Source: HGM13006 sp963650135 (GTDB lineage Bacteria; Bacillota; Clostridia; Oscillospirales; Oscillospiraceae). From it: a DNA stretch of 22,147 nucleotides. Location: assembly GCA_963650135.1 (NCBI GenBank), contig CAVJLG010000086.1:1-22147 (forward strand), read 5' to 3'. A program made the position numbers and the translations under genes. Under the pieces are notes generated by a model that saw nothing but the letters and a program-made list of their open reading frames with translations, was not told the DNA's origin and did not search any database. This document shows positions 22,143-22,147 of the stretch, piece by piece (the stretch's first letter is position 1; each line of letters starts with the position of its first letter).

Positions 22143-22147
22143 AATCA

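Overview
The window looks like a chromosomal segment of a gut-type anaerobic member of the Firmicutes, most likely class Clostridia (Oscillospirales-like). The basis is moderately high GC in the genes with AT-rich control regions, strong AGGAGG ribosome sites, sigma-A promoters with 17-base spacers, a T-box leader in front of a TrpXYZ-type transporter, a DUF1540 protein, and an oxygen-sensitive molybdenum/iron-sulfur enzyme. Species cannot be fixed from sequence alone.

Left end (1-2228): a small stand-alone CRISPR system. Eight 32-base repeats with seven 33-34-base spacers (120-612) lie beside a single 457-residue RuvC/zinc-ribbon nuclease of the Cas12f/TnpB type (855-2228, minus strand). No cas1, cas2 or cas4 is visible. 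The interval 613-854 holds a minus-strand promoter aimed at the array, a structured stretch and an anti-repeat, so it probably encodes the leader and a tracrRNA. The array end far from the nuclease has decayed repeats and a spacer that reads as the 3' end of a tRNA.

2370-7766: a 56-residue DUF1540 protein, then two divergently transcribed membrane proteins with opposite-facing promoters. One is a large kinase-fold protein with a transmembrane segment and fibronectin-type repeats, whose DFG motif has become GLG (a likely pseudokinase). The other is a zinc-ribbon / lysine-run / transmembrane / triple BIG2-domain protein. Both have acidic cytoplasmic linkers and repeat-rich exteriors, suggesting a paired envelope system.

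7772-11899: a two-gene operon for a pyrogallol-phloroglucinol transhydroxylase-like molybdopterin enzyme (large subunit plus three-cluster ferredoxin-like subunit with a C-terminal transthyretin-like domain), then a small convergent membrane protein.

12081-15446: a T-box leader with a probable tryptophan specifier (TGG) controlling a trpXYZ-like ABC uptake operon (lipoprotein, permease, ATPase).

15458-18925 (minus): a heterodimeric ABC exporter with one degenerate and one consensus ATP site, driven by a promoter carrying two CAACTAGTT-type operator copies exactly 20 bases apart. 18935-21301 (minus): a duplicated DUF1538 membrane protein and a tandem PII-like protein, behind a promoter overlapping the perfect palindrome GGAAACGTTTCC. 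The right edge (21345-22142, minus) holds an acyl-ACP thioesterase and its terminator.
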